From Litchfieldia alkalitelluris (lineage in GTDB: Bacteria > Bacillota > Bacilli > Bacillales > Salisediminibacteriaceae): a stretch of DNA of 64,000 bases. The notes under the pieces were generated by a model that searched no databases, was not told where the DNA came from, and saw only the letters and a list, made by a program, of their open reading frames with translations. Of the stretch, positions 48,351 to 58,700 are shown in pieces; within the stretch, counting starts at the first letter, position 1; each line of letters begins with the position of its first letter. A program made the position numbers and the translations under genes. The stretch lies in the NCBI RefSeq assembly GCF_002153425.1, contig NZ_KZ119600.1, positions 217,072 to 281,071 of the forward strand. The letters are read 5' to 3'.

Positions 48351-48425
48351 AAGCACTGTCTCTATATCTGGCAGAAGTACACCATACGTGTGCCTTCTAC
48401 AGATATAAGGGCAGTGCTTTTTTTT
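48351..48425 (+). terminator. Large terminator-like hairpin ahead of the recombinase trio
   Basis: AAGCACTG pairs with CAGTGCTT; then TATATCTG with CAGATATA; then AGAAG and ACAC with GTGT and CTTCT, around CATAC. Six or seven T follow. It lies 74 bases before the first recombinase gene in the same direction, so it may end incoming transcription or act as an attenuator of the operon. Confidence 0.8.
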
Positions 48426-48498
48426 GTTGCTATAGGCTATTGAAAAAATGATTTCCGTTTTAAGTTTTGAAAAAAGAATGTGAAAGGGGGACTTATTT

Positions 48499-50160
48499 AT
48501 GCAAGTCAAAGATCCAATGCAGCTATCTTTATTTGATTTTACTTTTGAAGAAGCGGATCAACAGAGAAGCATAGATGAGCATTTTACGGAAGGTAATTTG
48601 ACTGTTTTTGAAAATGACTTTTCTGAATTAAGCGGTGCTGATATGGAAGAGAAACCATCCGTCGAGAAAGAAGGAGAGACCATCTCGGAATTTGACGGGA
48701 TAAGCAGCGTAGAAGGCTTTTTGAATAAGTATATTTCTGGAACTGGAGGAGGGAACTTAAGTGCATGGTCCGGTTGTTATCTGAACAAAAATTCGCAGGA
48801 ACTAGGTATAAAATCGAATATGCTTGCTCATAATGGAGATAAATTCAAGCAGAAAGAGTTGATCTCCATTATGGAAAGCTTATTTCAAACCTCTCATCAA
48901 AAGAATGTGATTCCCTTAGGAGAGAAAGGGTTAAAGCAGTGGTTTATTGACAATCTAATCAGCGAACTAGAGTCCAAGCTGATTCGTCAGTTTTTAGTAA
49001 AGCGGTCGAAGCAACTCAATTATAAGTCGTTGTTCCTCCTCATTTTACGTTTTACCGAATTTGAGTCATTGGTTAGTAAGGCAACTCGAAAAAGAACATC
49101 TGAACTTGGACGAGAAGACTTTTTAAATCTAGAACTCTATGAGGAGGTAATGACGAGTCAGTTTTATCACCAAAACTTTGCTTTATTTTACAAACAAATG
49201 AACCCCTTTACCGAATCGTCTTTAACGTATACACCCAAAGGACGGATAGAGTTGGTGCTGCCGCCGGCCGTGCAATCGTTTCTGACATATAAAAAGCAGC
49301 ATGGAACTAAACCAGACCGGTTAGATAAGTATCGATTTGATCTGCATCGTTACTTACGATGGTCCTGCAATGTTCTAAATGAATTTAGTGCTTATCCCAT
49401 CGAGAAAGTTCCCTTTACCTTGTTTACACAAGAACACTTAAAGACGTATAAAAACTATCTCATCAAGGGAGTCCAAAGCGGCCGGTTTGCAGAAAATGGT
49501 TCTATGAAACATTTCAAAAATATTAAAACGGTCTTTAGTACCCTCTATCATATGAGGTTTTTGAAAAACGATATTACAAGAGGCATACGGAATATTGAGG
49601 GGGATGACTATCAATCTCGTTATATGCCAACGGATGCGGAGATCGAAAAGTTCTTTACCGCCATCGAGCAATATTCCGACACACCACAACTAGATAAACT
49701 CGCCTTCGGGTTTATGCTCTATCTTGGATTTCGTTCATGTGAACTGGCGAAATTACGTTGGGAAAATATTAATTGGAGCCTTCAGGACGTAAAGTTTACA
49801 GCAAAGGGAGGAAAGGTGCACTCCTTACCGCTACCTCCACGGGTAATGGATCTCCTACAGGAGGTAGAAAAACAAGAGAGCGGGCTTGTGTTTGGAAAAA
49901 AGGAACAACCACTAAGAGCCCTCTTATCTTTAAAGTACAGAATCTTTACCTTGATTGCAGACTGGAAAGAAGCGAGTGGTCCCCATCAACTGCGGCACAT
50001 TTATATTACGAGTCTGACCAAGCAAGATGTTGTACCTAAGGCACTTAAACGTTTGGCGCGGCACGAGGACCTAGCCACGACTTCCCTCTATATCCACCGG
50101 ACAGAGGACGAAGTGAACGAAAAAGCACAACAGATTTCGTTTCCGTGGGAGGTGAATTAG
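48499..50160 (+). CDS. Tyrosine recombinase, first of three (RIT-like)
   Basis: This 553-residue tyrosine recombinase has a long N-terminal region of unknown fold (1-260), a core-binding domain (about 265-370) and a full catalytic domain: Arg in LGFRSCELAKL, Lys in TAKGGKVHSLP, PHQLRHIYITSL and ARHEDLATTSLYI with Tyr. It is the first of three recombinase genes packed with a 1-base gap and a 1-base overlap, the hallmark of recombinase-in-trio (RIT) elements. Its length exceeds what I recall for the first RIT protein. ATG at 48499 follows AAAGGGGGA. Its bases look somewhat richer in GC than the surrounding gaps. Confidence 0.85.
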   Translation: MQVKDPMQLSLFDFTFEEADQQRSIDEHFTEGNLTVFENDFSELSGADMEEKPSVEKEGETISEFDGISSVEGFLNKYISGTGGGNLSAWSGCYLNKNSQELGIKSNMLAHNGDKFKQKELISIMESLFQTSHQKNVIPLGEKGLKQWFIDNLISELESKLIRQFLVKRSKQLNYKSLFLLILRFTEFESLVSKATRKRTSELGREDFLNLELYEEVMTSQFYHQNFALFYKQMNPFTESSLTYTPKGRIELVLPPAVQSFLTYKKQHGTKPDRLDKYRFDLHRYLRWSCNVLNEFSAYPIEKVPFTLFTQEHLKTYKNYLIKGVQSGRFAENGSMKHFKNIKTVFSTLYHMRFLKNDITRGIRNIEGDDYQSRYMPTDAEIEKFFTAIEQYSDTPQLDKLAFGFMLYLGFRSCELAKLRWENINWSLQDVKFTAKGGKVHSLPLPPRVMDLLQEVEKQESGLVFGKKEQPLRALLSLKYRIFTLIADWKEASGPHQLRHIYITSLTKQDVVPKALKRLARHEDLATTSLYIHRTEDEVNEKAQQISFPWEVN

Positions 50161-50161
50161 C

Positions 50162-51343
50162 GTGGCCCTAGAAAAAGAGGACCATCCTCAATTCACCATT
50201 CATAAAGAAATACAAGGGATTTTGAATAAATACGGCCAAGTTCAAGTGGAAAAAGAACTTGGCTCCATCGGTGTTCTTTTAACGGAACCGAAGAACTCTA
50301 AAAGTAAAGAGATGACGTTGCTGGAGGGAGCGCAGCACTTTTTAGAGGATGAATTTTCAACCTACCAAAATGTTTCCCCTTCCTCACAGTCATCTTATAA
50401 AAGTGAAACGAGAAGTTTTTGTAAGTATTTTGGGGTCAATATCGATAAGGATATCTCAACAGATGTCTTGTTAAAAGAGGTATTAACCCCTCAAAAATTA
50501 GAGGACTATTTAGATCAAGTGGCTAAAACAGAGGCGACGCGAAGAAAAAAAGCGGCTTTTTTGAGAACGTTTATCGATTCAGTAGCAAGGGATCTGCTAA
50601 GTGAGAAAAAAATCAACCAATTAAATAAAAGGGCATTACATCTAGATAATCCAGACCCACAGCCCCCACGAGCCTTTACCGCAGAACAAATTGATTATTT
50701 GCTTAATTTGTCTCGCTTAACACGTTGTGCCCTTCGAAACTATACGATCCTTTGGACGCTCGTAGGAACAGGGATGAGAGTGGACGAGTTACATTTTCAA
50801 ATTGGGGATGTGAATGTAAAGCAAGGTTGGATAAAGGTGAAAGCCAAAGGTCGGAAAAAGCGAGCAAAAGTGAAACGGTATATGACACCAGGAGCCATCA
50901 AGGCAATGAAATACTATATTACTTTCACTTACTCCCATTTAATGAAGGTTCTAAAAGATAACGAGTATAAGAACCTATATGTTTTTTCTGATGACGCAGG
51001 GAGTAACCCTCTGTCCAATCGGGCCATTCAAAAAATGGTTAGAGGTTTAATTGATACGGCGATTGAGAATAACGTGATTCAAGATAAGGTATGGGACAGT
51101 GATCGTGGAGAAGAGGTGAAAGTGAACTATTCGACTCATTCCTATCGTCACTCCTTTGCGATCTATGCCCTTGAGAGTGGAATGGATATATACATTGTCC
51201 AAAAATTGTTAGGGCATAAATCCATTGCATCCACAGAAGTTTATTTAAATCTATTTGATGAGCAGTACCAAAAAGCAATAGATAAACATCCATTTGCACA
51301 GCTTGAAACAGACCAATTAAAACACTTAGGAGGTGATGTCTAG
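50162..51343 (+). CDS. Tyrosine recombinase, second of three (RIT-like)
   Basis: This 393-residue tyrosine recombinase has catalytic Arg in GTGMRVDEL, Lys in KAKGRKKRAKVKR, STHSYRHSFAIYAL and LGHKSIASTEVYLNL with the nucleophilic Tyr. GTG at 50162 comes one base after the stop of the first gene. The three proteins are not close copies of each other; each has its own core-binding domain, so they may act as a hetero-complex on DNA ends. Confidence 0.85.
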   Translation: MALEKEDHPQFTIHKEIQGILNKYGQVQVEKELGSIGVLLTEPKNSKSKEMTLLEGAQHFLEDEFSTYQNVSPSSQSSYKSETRSFCKYFGVNIDKDISTDVLLKEVLTPQKLEDYLDQVAKTEATRRKKAAFLRTFIDSVARDLLSEKKINQLNKRALHLDNPDPQPPRAFTAEQIDYLLNLSRLTRCALRNYTILWTLVGTGMRVDELHFQIGDVNVKQGWIKVKAKGRKKRAKVKRYMTPGAIKAMKYYITFTYSHLMKVLKDNEYKNLYVFSDDAGSNPLSNRAIQKMVRGLIDTAIENNVIQDKVWDSDRGEEVKVNYSTHSYRHSFAIYALESGMDIYIVQKLLGHKSIASTEVYLNLFDEQYQKAIDKHPFAQLETDQLKHLGGDV

Positions 51344-52260
51344 TGGAAGGAATTCTCTTTTCGTCGATGTACTTTCAGAAGTGGAAGGAACTTAATACCT
51401 TAAAGCCCAATTCTGTTCAAATGTATATTAGCCATTTAAAAGTCTTTGAGGACTATTTAGGGTTAGTGGGATGGAAGGGGGAGCTTGACTTTGACAAGTT
51501 TTATTACAGCAAGATTCATGATAAGTATGCCCCGATTGACCTTGATTTTATGGATGGATTTATTGAGTATCTTCACGATCATAAACCAAGATCACAAGCC
51601 AAACTTGGTTTTACCGTGGTAAAAAGCTTTATGGACTTATTGGTGGATTATGATTTGATGGAATATAATCCACTGAGACATTTTAAAAACCCATTCTACT
51701 ACGAATCCTTTAGAAACAGAGCGTTAAGTGAAGAGGATTGCATAAAGCTTTTAAAGGCAGCCTTTGATCTCGATCCTTTTTTTCAACAATACTATTTGAT
51801 TATTTTGCTTCAAACCACTTGTGGATTAAGAGCAAGGGAATTATGTAAGCTTACTGCTTCACAGATAGATTTGGATCGCAACATCATTGTCATTGATAAA
51901 GGTCGTAAAACGAAAATTGGTACGGTTCGCATGACAGATGCTCTCCAGAAGAAGCTTAAGGAATATATGGATCATCCCTATTTTAAAGATTGGTCAAAGG
52001 AACAAGATAAGGAGTTGTTTTTTGTTAAAAACAAGCCGTTCACCCCGACGGACCTTAATAAGTTACTGAATGAACTTAGAAAGAAAGCAGACATATCACG
52101 GAAAGTAACCAACCATGATCTAAGAGCCACAATGGCTTATCTATTGTATAAAGAGGGGAGCGATTACCGGTCAATTCAAAGACAACTTCGGCATAGTAAA
52201 TTAAAAACAACGCTCGGTTATTTACCAATTCATGTTGAATTAAACGGATACCTTGATTAG
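51343..52260 (+). CDS. Tyrosine recombinase, third of three (RIT-like)
   Basis: This 305-residue protein has Arg in CGLRARELCKL, Lys in DKGRKTKIGTV, NHDLRATMAYLL and LRHSKLKTTLGYLPI with Tyr, so it looks active. GTG at 51343 shares its first base with the TAG of the second gene. The N-terminal SAM-like domain (10-110) is compact. No cargo gene follows in the operon; a recombinase remnant lies 120 bases downstream. Confidence 0.85.
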   Translation: MEGILFSSMYFQKWKELNTLKPNSVQMYISHLKVFEDYLGLVGWKGELDFDKFYYSKIHDKYAPIDLDFMDGFIEYLHDHKPRSQAKLGFTVVKSFMDLLVDYDLMEYNPLRHFKNPFYYESFRNRALSEEDCIKLLKAAFDLDPFFQQYYLIILLQTTCGLRARELCKLTASQIDLDRNIIVIDKGRKTKIGTVRMTDALQKKLKEYMDHPYFKDWSKEQDKELFFVKNKPFTPTDLNKLLNELRKKADISRKVTNHDLRATMAYLLYKEGSDYRSIQRQLRHSKLKTTLGYLPIHVELNGYLD

Positions 52261-52382
52261 TTTCAATGGCAGTTTGAATAAGTAAGGGTGGTTATTTGTA
52301 AAGTACATCTATAACTACCCTTATCATGGATTAGCTGTTGAGAGAGAGAATCTTATTGAAAACAACGAAAGGAATGAGAAAA

Positions 52383-52517
52383 ATGAACAATAATTCAAAT
52401 ACTAGTCTTAATCAATGGAGGCACCTTGTTCTTTTAATGATTTCTACAGGAGCAAGGCAAGGGGAGCTTTTATCACTTAGATGGCACCAGAACGATTCAG
52501 GTAGAAAAATTAATTAA
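52383..52517 (+). pseudogene. Tyrosine recombinase fragment
   Basis: The 44-codon frame contains LVLLMISTGARQGELLSLRW, which is the first catalytic box (with Arg) of a phage-type integrase, and then stops. Upstream and downstream parts are missing. It is a remnant, not a gene, and does not match the neighbouring recombinases closely. The rest of 52261-52725 shows no gene. Confidence 0.8.
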
Positions 52518-52725
52518 CCATCAATAGGTTGTAGACTATCCTGGAGTATCATTTAAACTGGACATGAAATCGCAGTCTTTGAGGCTTCGTGAGCGATATT
52601 CACATTTAATGAATAATGTAGAATTTTTTTATCGCTAGTAATTGCTACGTAGTAATACCTTCAACTATAATGAAGGTAATTCAATATAGTTGCCTTATGT
52701 AAATACATTGCAGCAGGAAGAACCT

Positions 52726-52767
52726 GGGCGATGGATTAGTGAACTCACTATCCGTCTGCCCTTTTTT
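52726..52767 (+). terminator. Terminator-like hairpin
   Basis: GGGC, GGAT and AGTG pair with CACT, ATCC and GCCC, followed by six T. It may close the recombinase-trio transcription unit. Confidence 0.78.
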
Positions 52768-52974
52768 ATTTGTCAATTTGACCTTGTGTAACAATTGAAA
52801 GGGGTGATTCATGTAAAACAATAGATGTTTTTTATAAGTCAAAATCAATAAATAATGTTTAAACTTCATTAGATTCATAGATAGTTATGTGAAATTTTAA
52901 AAATAAAACAAGTAAGTATGTGTTTTGCAGTTGACGTATTGAACCAAACATACTTCAAAATTGGAGGTAAAAGG

Positions 52975-54144
52975 ATGATTGAGAAAGTAGTAATGGAAAA
53001 TGAAAAGAAAACTAGTTATGCAGTGATTTACGATGAGAGATTAGATTATAGAACTGGCAAACATTATATGAAGCAAAAATCATTTCCGACGAGTGAAGAG
53101 GCCGAAATGTTTCTTGAAGAACTTGGTAGTGATAACCGTGAATTAAGTATTTTAATGGAAACAGAACAAAAAGGGCAACAGGCAACGAAGGTCCTTTTTA
53201 ATGAATACGTAGAAGATTGGTTTTATGGGGAACACGCTCATGTGATTAAACTAACAACTTTCAAAGTGAGACAAGCTTTATTAAATAAACATATTGTTCC
53301 TTTTTTTGGTGATAAGTACCTTCATGAAATTAATGAACAGGAAATAGCAGAATTAATTGCTCAAAAAGACCGTGAAGGATATTCGAAAAGTACAATTGGT
53401 AGCGTTCATAACTTTTTATCTACATTGTTTCGTTCGGCTGTGAAGAAAGGATATCTCGATAAAAATCCTGTACGCTTTATGAACATGGTAAAATTTCCGA
53501 ATCGTATTCCGGTAATTTTGAGTGAATCAGAAGTAGAAAAGCTACTTGAAGTCGCTCACTCAGAAGGTGAAGGTATGATGTATGAATTTGAAATTAGTTC
53601 AGGAGTGAGGTTAGCAGAGATATTGGCCCTTTCGTGGAGTGATCTTGATTTTGAACGAGAGACAATAACTGTTAATAAGAATGTTGTTTCTGGCGGGGAC
53701 GTTAAACACGAAATTGCAAAATTAAGAAGAGGCTATCGAACGATACCATTGCCTACACATTTAATGCCTAAACTGCAAAAGCATAAAGAAGGACAGCAGT
53801 TGATGAAGGAACAACTTGGTGATGACTACCATCATGAATTAGATCTTATTTTTCCAAAGAAAGACGGTGGAATTCAAAGTACATCGACCGTTCGTGCAAG
53901 ATTTAATCGTTTAGTTCACAAAGCAAATATAAGGAAAATTAACTTCCATGATTTAAGGAAAACGCATGCTACCTTGCTAGTTAAAGCTGGTGAATCCCCT
54001 TACCAAGTAAGTATACGTTTAGGTCATAAAAGTATTGATTCGATAAATGAATTCGTAAGACCGTACTTACCGATTTCTGAGATCTCAATTCATCCCTTCA
54101 GTAAGAATACTAAAACCACTGATAAGGGGATTAAACAAGAATAA
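52975..54144 (+). CDS. Integrase-like protein lacking the catalytic tyrosine, copy 1
   Basis: This 389-residue protein has the phage-integrase plan: N-terminal arm domain (VIYDERLDYRTGKHYMKQK), core-binding domain (about 60-165) and catalytic domain with Arg in SSGVRLAEILALSW, FHDLRKTHATLL and His351 in LGHKS. The nucleophilic Tyr should be nine or ten residues after that His; the residues there are F360 and V361. The C-terminal 30 residues are unlike usual integrases. It may bind att-like DNA without cutting. ATG at 52975 follows GGAGG. The next gene is a close paralogue with the same defect. Confidence 0.82.
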   Translation: MIEKVVMENEKKTSYAVIYDERLDYRTGKHYMKQKSFPTSEEAEMFLEELGSDNRELSILMETEQKGQQATKVLFNEYVEDWFYGEHAHVIKLTTFKVRQALLNKHIVPFFGDKYLHEINEQEIAELIAQKDREGYSKSTIGSVHNFLSTLFRSAVKKGYLDKNPVRFMNMVKFPNRIPVILSESEVEKLLEVAHSEGEGMMYEFEISSGVRLAEILALSWSDLDFERETITVNKNVVSGGDVKHEIAKLRRGYRTIPLPTHLMPKLQKHKEGQQLMKEQLGDDYHHELDLIFPKKDGGIQSTSTVRARFNRLVHKANIRKINFHDLRKTHATLLVKAGESPYQVSIRLGHKSIDSINEFVRPYLPISEISIHPFSKNTKTTDKGIKQE

Positions 54145-54335
54145 CCTGTTATATTAAACTCGAAAATGAGGCTATTAGGGTTTAGAAGCATTTAGACGGG
54201 TATGATTCAGCAGAAAGTTTCATAGTTAAAATGATACTTGAGCTAAATAGTTAATGTTAATACAAAATAAAAAAGTAATTATGGGGGTAATGAGGAATCT
54301 ATCACCAATATACTTAAAACTTGGAGGTAAAAGAT

Positions 54336-55493
54336 ATGGCGAAAAAAGTAATCATCGAAAAAGGAAATAAAAAGAGCTATGCAGTGATTTTTGGTGAGGG
54401 AATAGACCCTCAAACTGGGATGTATCGTCTAAATCAGAAAGGATTTAGAACGAGTGAAGAAGCGGATGAATTTATTGAACAACTCGGAAGCATTAAAGAG
54501 GAAATGCGTATTGATATGGTAGTGGACCATAAAGGTGAAAAATCTACAAAGGTCCCTTTCAGCCAATATGCAAAAGACTGGTTTTACGGAGAACATGCCC
54601 ACATGATTGCAACACAGACATTCAAAGTAAGACAAGCCTTGCTAGAAAAACATATTGTACCGTACTTTGGTGACATGAATCTCCTTGACATTACCGAAAT
54701 AGAAATACTTGAATTGTTTAATCAAAAAAGTCGAGAAGGATATTCAGAAGGTACAATTGGTAGTATTCAAAACTTTTTATCCACTCTGTTCCGCTCGGCT
54801 GTTACGGAAGGTTTAATAAATAAGCATCCTATGCGTCGTATTAAAAAGAGACATACTTCAAATCGTAGTCCAATAATTTTGAGTGAATCAGAAGTACAAA
54901 AGTTACTTGAAGTCGCTCACTCAGAAGGGGAAGGTATGATGTATGAGTTTGAAATATCTACAGGATTACGACTTGGGGAGATTTTGGCTCTATCATGGAG
55001 TGATATTGATTTTGAGCATAAGATGATAATTGTTAACAAAATTGTGGATGCTGGAGTAGGTGGCAAACATAACATTGTGGAAATGAGAAGTGATTATAGA
55101 AAGGTAATGATCCCTTCACATTTGATACCTAAGTTACAAAAGCACAAAGAAGAACAGCAACTAATGAAGGAAGTGCTAGGTGGCCAGTACCACGATGAAC
55201 TTGATCTGGTTTTCCCTAAAAAAGGCGGTGGAATTCAAAGTCCATCGACTGTTCGTACTAGATTTAATCGTTTAGTTGATAAAGCGAATATTAGTAAAAT
55301 TACCTTCCATGATTTAAGAAAAACGCATGCTAGTTTGCTTGTTAAGGTTGGGGTCCCTCCTTACCTTGTAAGTAAACAATTGAGTTACAAGAGTGCTGAT
55401 ACACTTTATCACTTTTTGCCACTGCAATTTTCCGATTCCACGAAATCAATTAAACTGTTAAGAAACAATGACAAAGAGAATGACATTGATTAA
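54336..55493 (+). CDS. Integrase-like protein lacking the catalytic tyrosine, copy 2
   Basis: This 385-residue paralogue of the preceding protein has long identical blocks (SESEV, KLLEVAHSEGEGMMYEFEIS, FHDLRKTHA). Arg in STGLRLGEILALSW and the HxxR motif are kept, but the His position is Tyr351 (QLSYKS) and the nucleophile position is again F360, with Tyr at 358. So two catalytic residues are gone. ATG at 54336 follows the same TTGGAGGTAAAAG leader. It precedes the helicase-nuclease gene by 248 bases and a terminator at 55510. Confidence 0.82.
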   Translation: MAKKVIIEKGNKKSYAVIFGEGIDPQTGMYRLNQKGFRTSEEADEFIEQLGSIKEEMRIDMVVDHKGEKSTKVPFSQYAKDWFYGEHAHMIATQTFKVRQALLEKHIVPYFGDMNLLDITEIEILELFNQKSREGYSEGTIGSIQNFLSTLFRSAVTEGLINKHPMRRIKKRHTSNRSPIILSESEVQKLLEVAHSEGEGMMYEFEISTGLRLGEILALSWSDIDFEHKMIIVNKIVDAGVGGKHNIVEMRSDYRKVMIPSHLIPKLQKHKEEQQLMKEVLGGQYHDELDLVFPKKGGGIQSPSTVRTRFNRLVDKANISKITFHDLRKTHASLLVKVGVPPYLVSKQLSYKSADTLYHFLPLQFSDSTKSIKLLRNNDKENDID

Positions 55494-55509
55494 ATAACAA
55501 CTTAATGGA

Positions 55510-55543
55510 GAAGCTCAAACTTGATGTGTTTGGGCTTCTTTTA
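55510..55543 (+). terminator. Terminator after the integrase-like pair
   Basis: GAAGCTCAAAC (55510-55520) and GTTTGGGCTTC (55528-55538) pair with loop TTGATGT and lead into TTTTAATTTT. Confidence 0.9.
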
Positions 55544-55741
55544 ATTTTATTAATCTCCATTTGCAGGGTGATATATATTCAAGAATAATAATAGATTGAT
55601 AATAACTAAATTACATTTTTGGGTTAAATATTGAGTTGAGGTATTGTATTATGAGTATATCAGGGGAATTTTTAAAATTGTAATAAATCAATTAATAATA
55701 TAAGTGCTCATGTTAATTTAGAAATATGAAAGGAGAATAAC

Positions 55742-58700
55742 ATGGAGAAGAAATCGTATCCATTAAAACATTTATCCATTCGTGTACCTTGGCATGATAA
55801 TGGATGGAAAGGTACTGTCTGTCATAATCCAAGAAAGAATACAGCTTGCTTAAAATTAAAGAGGATTTCAGAGTCAAAAGATGATGTTCAAGAAGAAAGT
55901 GTTGCAGGTCAGTCAATTGAAGATTTATCACCTAGTGAATGGCCATGCTGTATTGGTGAACGTGGTATGTTTATGGCACCATTTGAATATACAAAACGAG
56001 TTAATCATCCTTATGTAAATAGTTCAAAAAACACTCATGGTCATATGAAAGAAACAACACTTCGATTTCCGGTGTATTCTGCAGCAGCTATACCGTTCCG
56101 GTGGATGCTAAAGGAATCGAGAACTGAATTAACTAAATCATACCCTATTGTAATAGATGAAGAAAGAGAACCAAAGTTAAGTTTCACATCTATTTGGTGG
56201 CAAGAGAAACATAATCAACAACAAATCTTAAATAATTTCATGAATCATATAAAGGATGAATCTCTGGTATTCTTTTATGCAAAGCAAGTACCGCATGTGG
56301 AAGATAATAGAAGAATATTAATTGGGGTTGGCCGGATTAACCATATTGGTGATTTGACTGAATACGAATATAAAAGTGATGGAATGAAGTCCATGCTTTG
56401 GGAAAGAATGATTCAACATTCAATACGTCCGGACTTTGTTGATGGCTTTATATTACCGTATCAAGAGATTTTTGATTATGTGGAAGAAAACCCTGAGTAT
56501 GATATTTCAAACATGATTGCTTTTGCACCTAGTGACAAGATGGTTGAATTTTCTTATGCCACAGAACATGTTTCCCATGATGGGGCGATTGAAAGTTTAA
56601 TATCCATTGCAAATGCACTTCAGGAGATTAAAAAGAAATTTGATGGTCCTTGGGAGAGCTGCCTTCAATGGATTGATAACCGTTTATCGGAGGCATGGCA
56701 ATTAAGGGGTCCATATCCTGGTTTAGGTTCAGCATTAACAGCTTTTGGGGTAGGATTAGGTTCGTTTGTTGCAAAAACATTGGAAGAACAATTAGAGGAA
56801 GAGCAAGATGTTTGGGAATTAGTAGAAGAAATGTTTCAAAAGCCTGAAAAACTACTACCACCTTACCTTGCTAGACATATTGGAAAAAGCCTCTTCCAAG
56901 TATGGAACACTCTACCAAATACCCGAAAAAAACTATTAAAACTGGTAAGTCGGTTTGAATTTTCAAATGAACATGCTAAGCTTGCTTTTATTAAAGCAGA
57001 ACGAGAACAGGAAAATGTAAAATTAACTGACGAAGAAATACTTGAAAACCCATATGTACTATATGAGAAAACTAGATTACTTGTTGATCCAATATCTGTT
57101 TTTACAATTGACAAAGGTGTTTACCCAACCGAGTCTATTTTGCAAGATTATCCTTATTTACATGGATTTTCTATGGACTCTCCATTGGATGAAAAACGAA
57201 TCAGAGCGTTTTCAGTTTATTTTCTTGAGGCTTCAACAGAGGAAGGTCATACACTACTCCCATATACTTCAGTGATACATAAGATTCGAGAGTGTGCATT
57301 AACACCTGCTTGCGAGGTGCATGAAGACATTATGCTTGGTGTAGAAAACTTTTTCTCTAAGGTTATTGATATTGTCGAGATGTCTGATGGAACCAAAGCT
57401 TACCAATTATCTAGAATAGCCGAAATGAGTCAGTTAATACGTGACAGAATTTCGGCTAGAATTAGCCAAAAAGCCAAGCGTCATGTTATTAATGTGGACT
57501 GGAGAGTGAAAATAGATTCAATTTTTAAGGATATTTCTATTTTAGTAAATGAAGAGAGAAAAAAGGAAGAGAAAGCACGAACAGAAAAGGCTGCTATATT
57601 ACAAGAATTAGCGGAATCTAGGTTTTCAGTTTTAATTGGCCCTGCAGGAACGGGGAAAACAACATTGTTGTCAATTTTAATAGATCAAGAAGAAATAAAA
57701 AAAGGAGAAGTTTTACTCCTAGCACCAACTGGAAAAGCGCGTGTTCGTATGGAACAGGTAACATCTGGATCGCATATTAAAGCTTACACGGTTGCACAGT
57801 TTTTAGGTAAAACAAAGAGGTATGACTTTAAAAATTATAGGTACCAGTTAAAGCACGAACCTGGTGAGCGTTGCCCTGAAACGGTCATTGTAGATGAAGC
57901 ATCTATGTTAACAGAAGAGATGATGGCGGCATTATTAGAGTCATTAAAAGGTGTAAAACGTTTAATTTTTGTAGGGGACCCTAAACAATTACCCCCTATA
58001 GGCCCAGGAAGACCTTTTGTTGATATTGTTTCCAAACTGAAACCAACTAATGTTGATAGTATATTTCCTAAAGTAGGTCAGGGATATGGTCAATTGACAG
58101 TAACTAGACGGCAAAATGAAGAGGAAGTGCAAGAACGGGAAGACTTAAGATTGGCTCAATGGTTCAGTGGTAATGAGTCAAATGTAGATGACGATTTTTT
58201 TGATACATCAATAAGTTTCACAGATTCAGAGACTTTACAATTTTACCAGTGGGAGAACGAAGAAGACTTACCGGGATTGCTAAAAGAAGTTTTAGTAAAA
58301 GAACTTGAACTTGATAGTACTCAAGATGAAAAAAAATTCGAAAAGACATTAGGTGGAATGGAAAATGACAAAGGGTATATTAATTTTTACTCAGATACAA
58401 GAAATAAAGATTCCAAAACTAGTCAATCAGCAGTAAAACAGGTTGAAGATTGGCAAATCTTAACACCGGTTAAAAATTCGCTATACGGTGTAAAATCCAT
58501 TAATAGAGAAATCCATCATTCATTTAAAAAAGGAAGAATAGAACAAGCGCAAAAAACGTTTAATCGTTTCTTTCCTAAACCACGAGGGTCAGAGCAAGTG
58601 GTATATGGAGATAAAGTTATTAATACTAGAAACCATAAACGAAATTATGTATGGCCAAGTGAGGCTGCATCAAAATATATTGCAAATGGTGAAATTGGAC

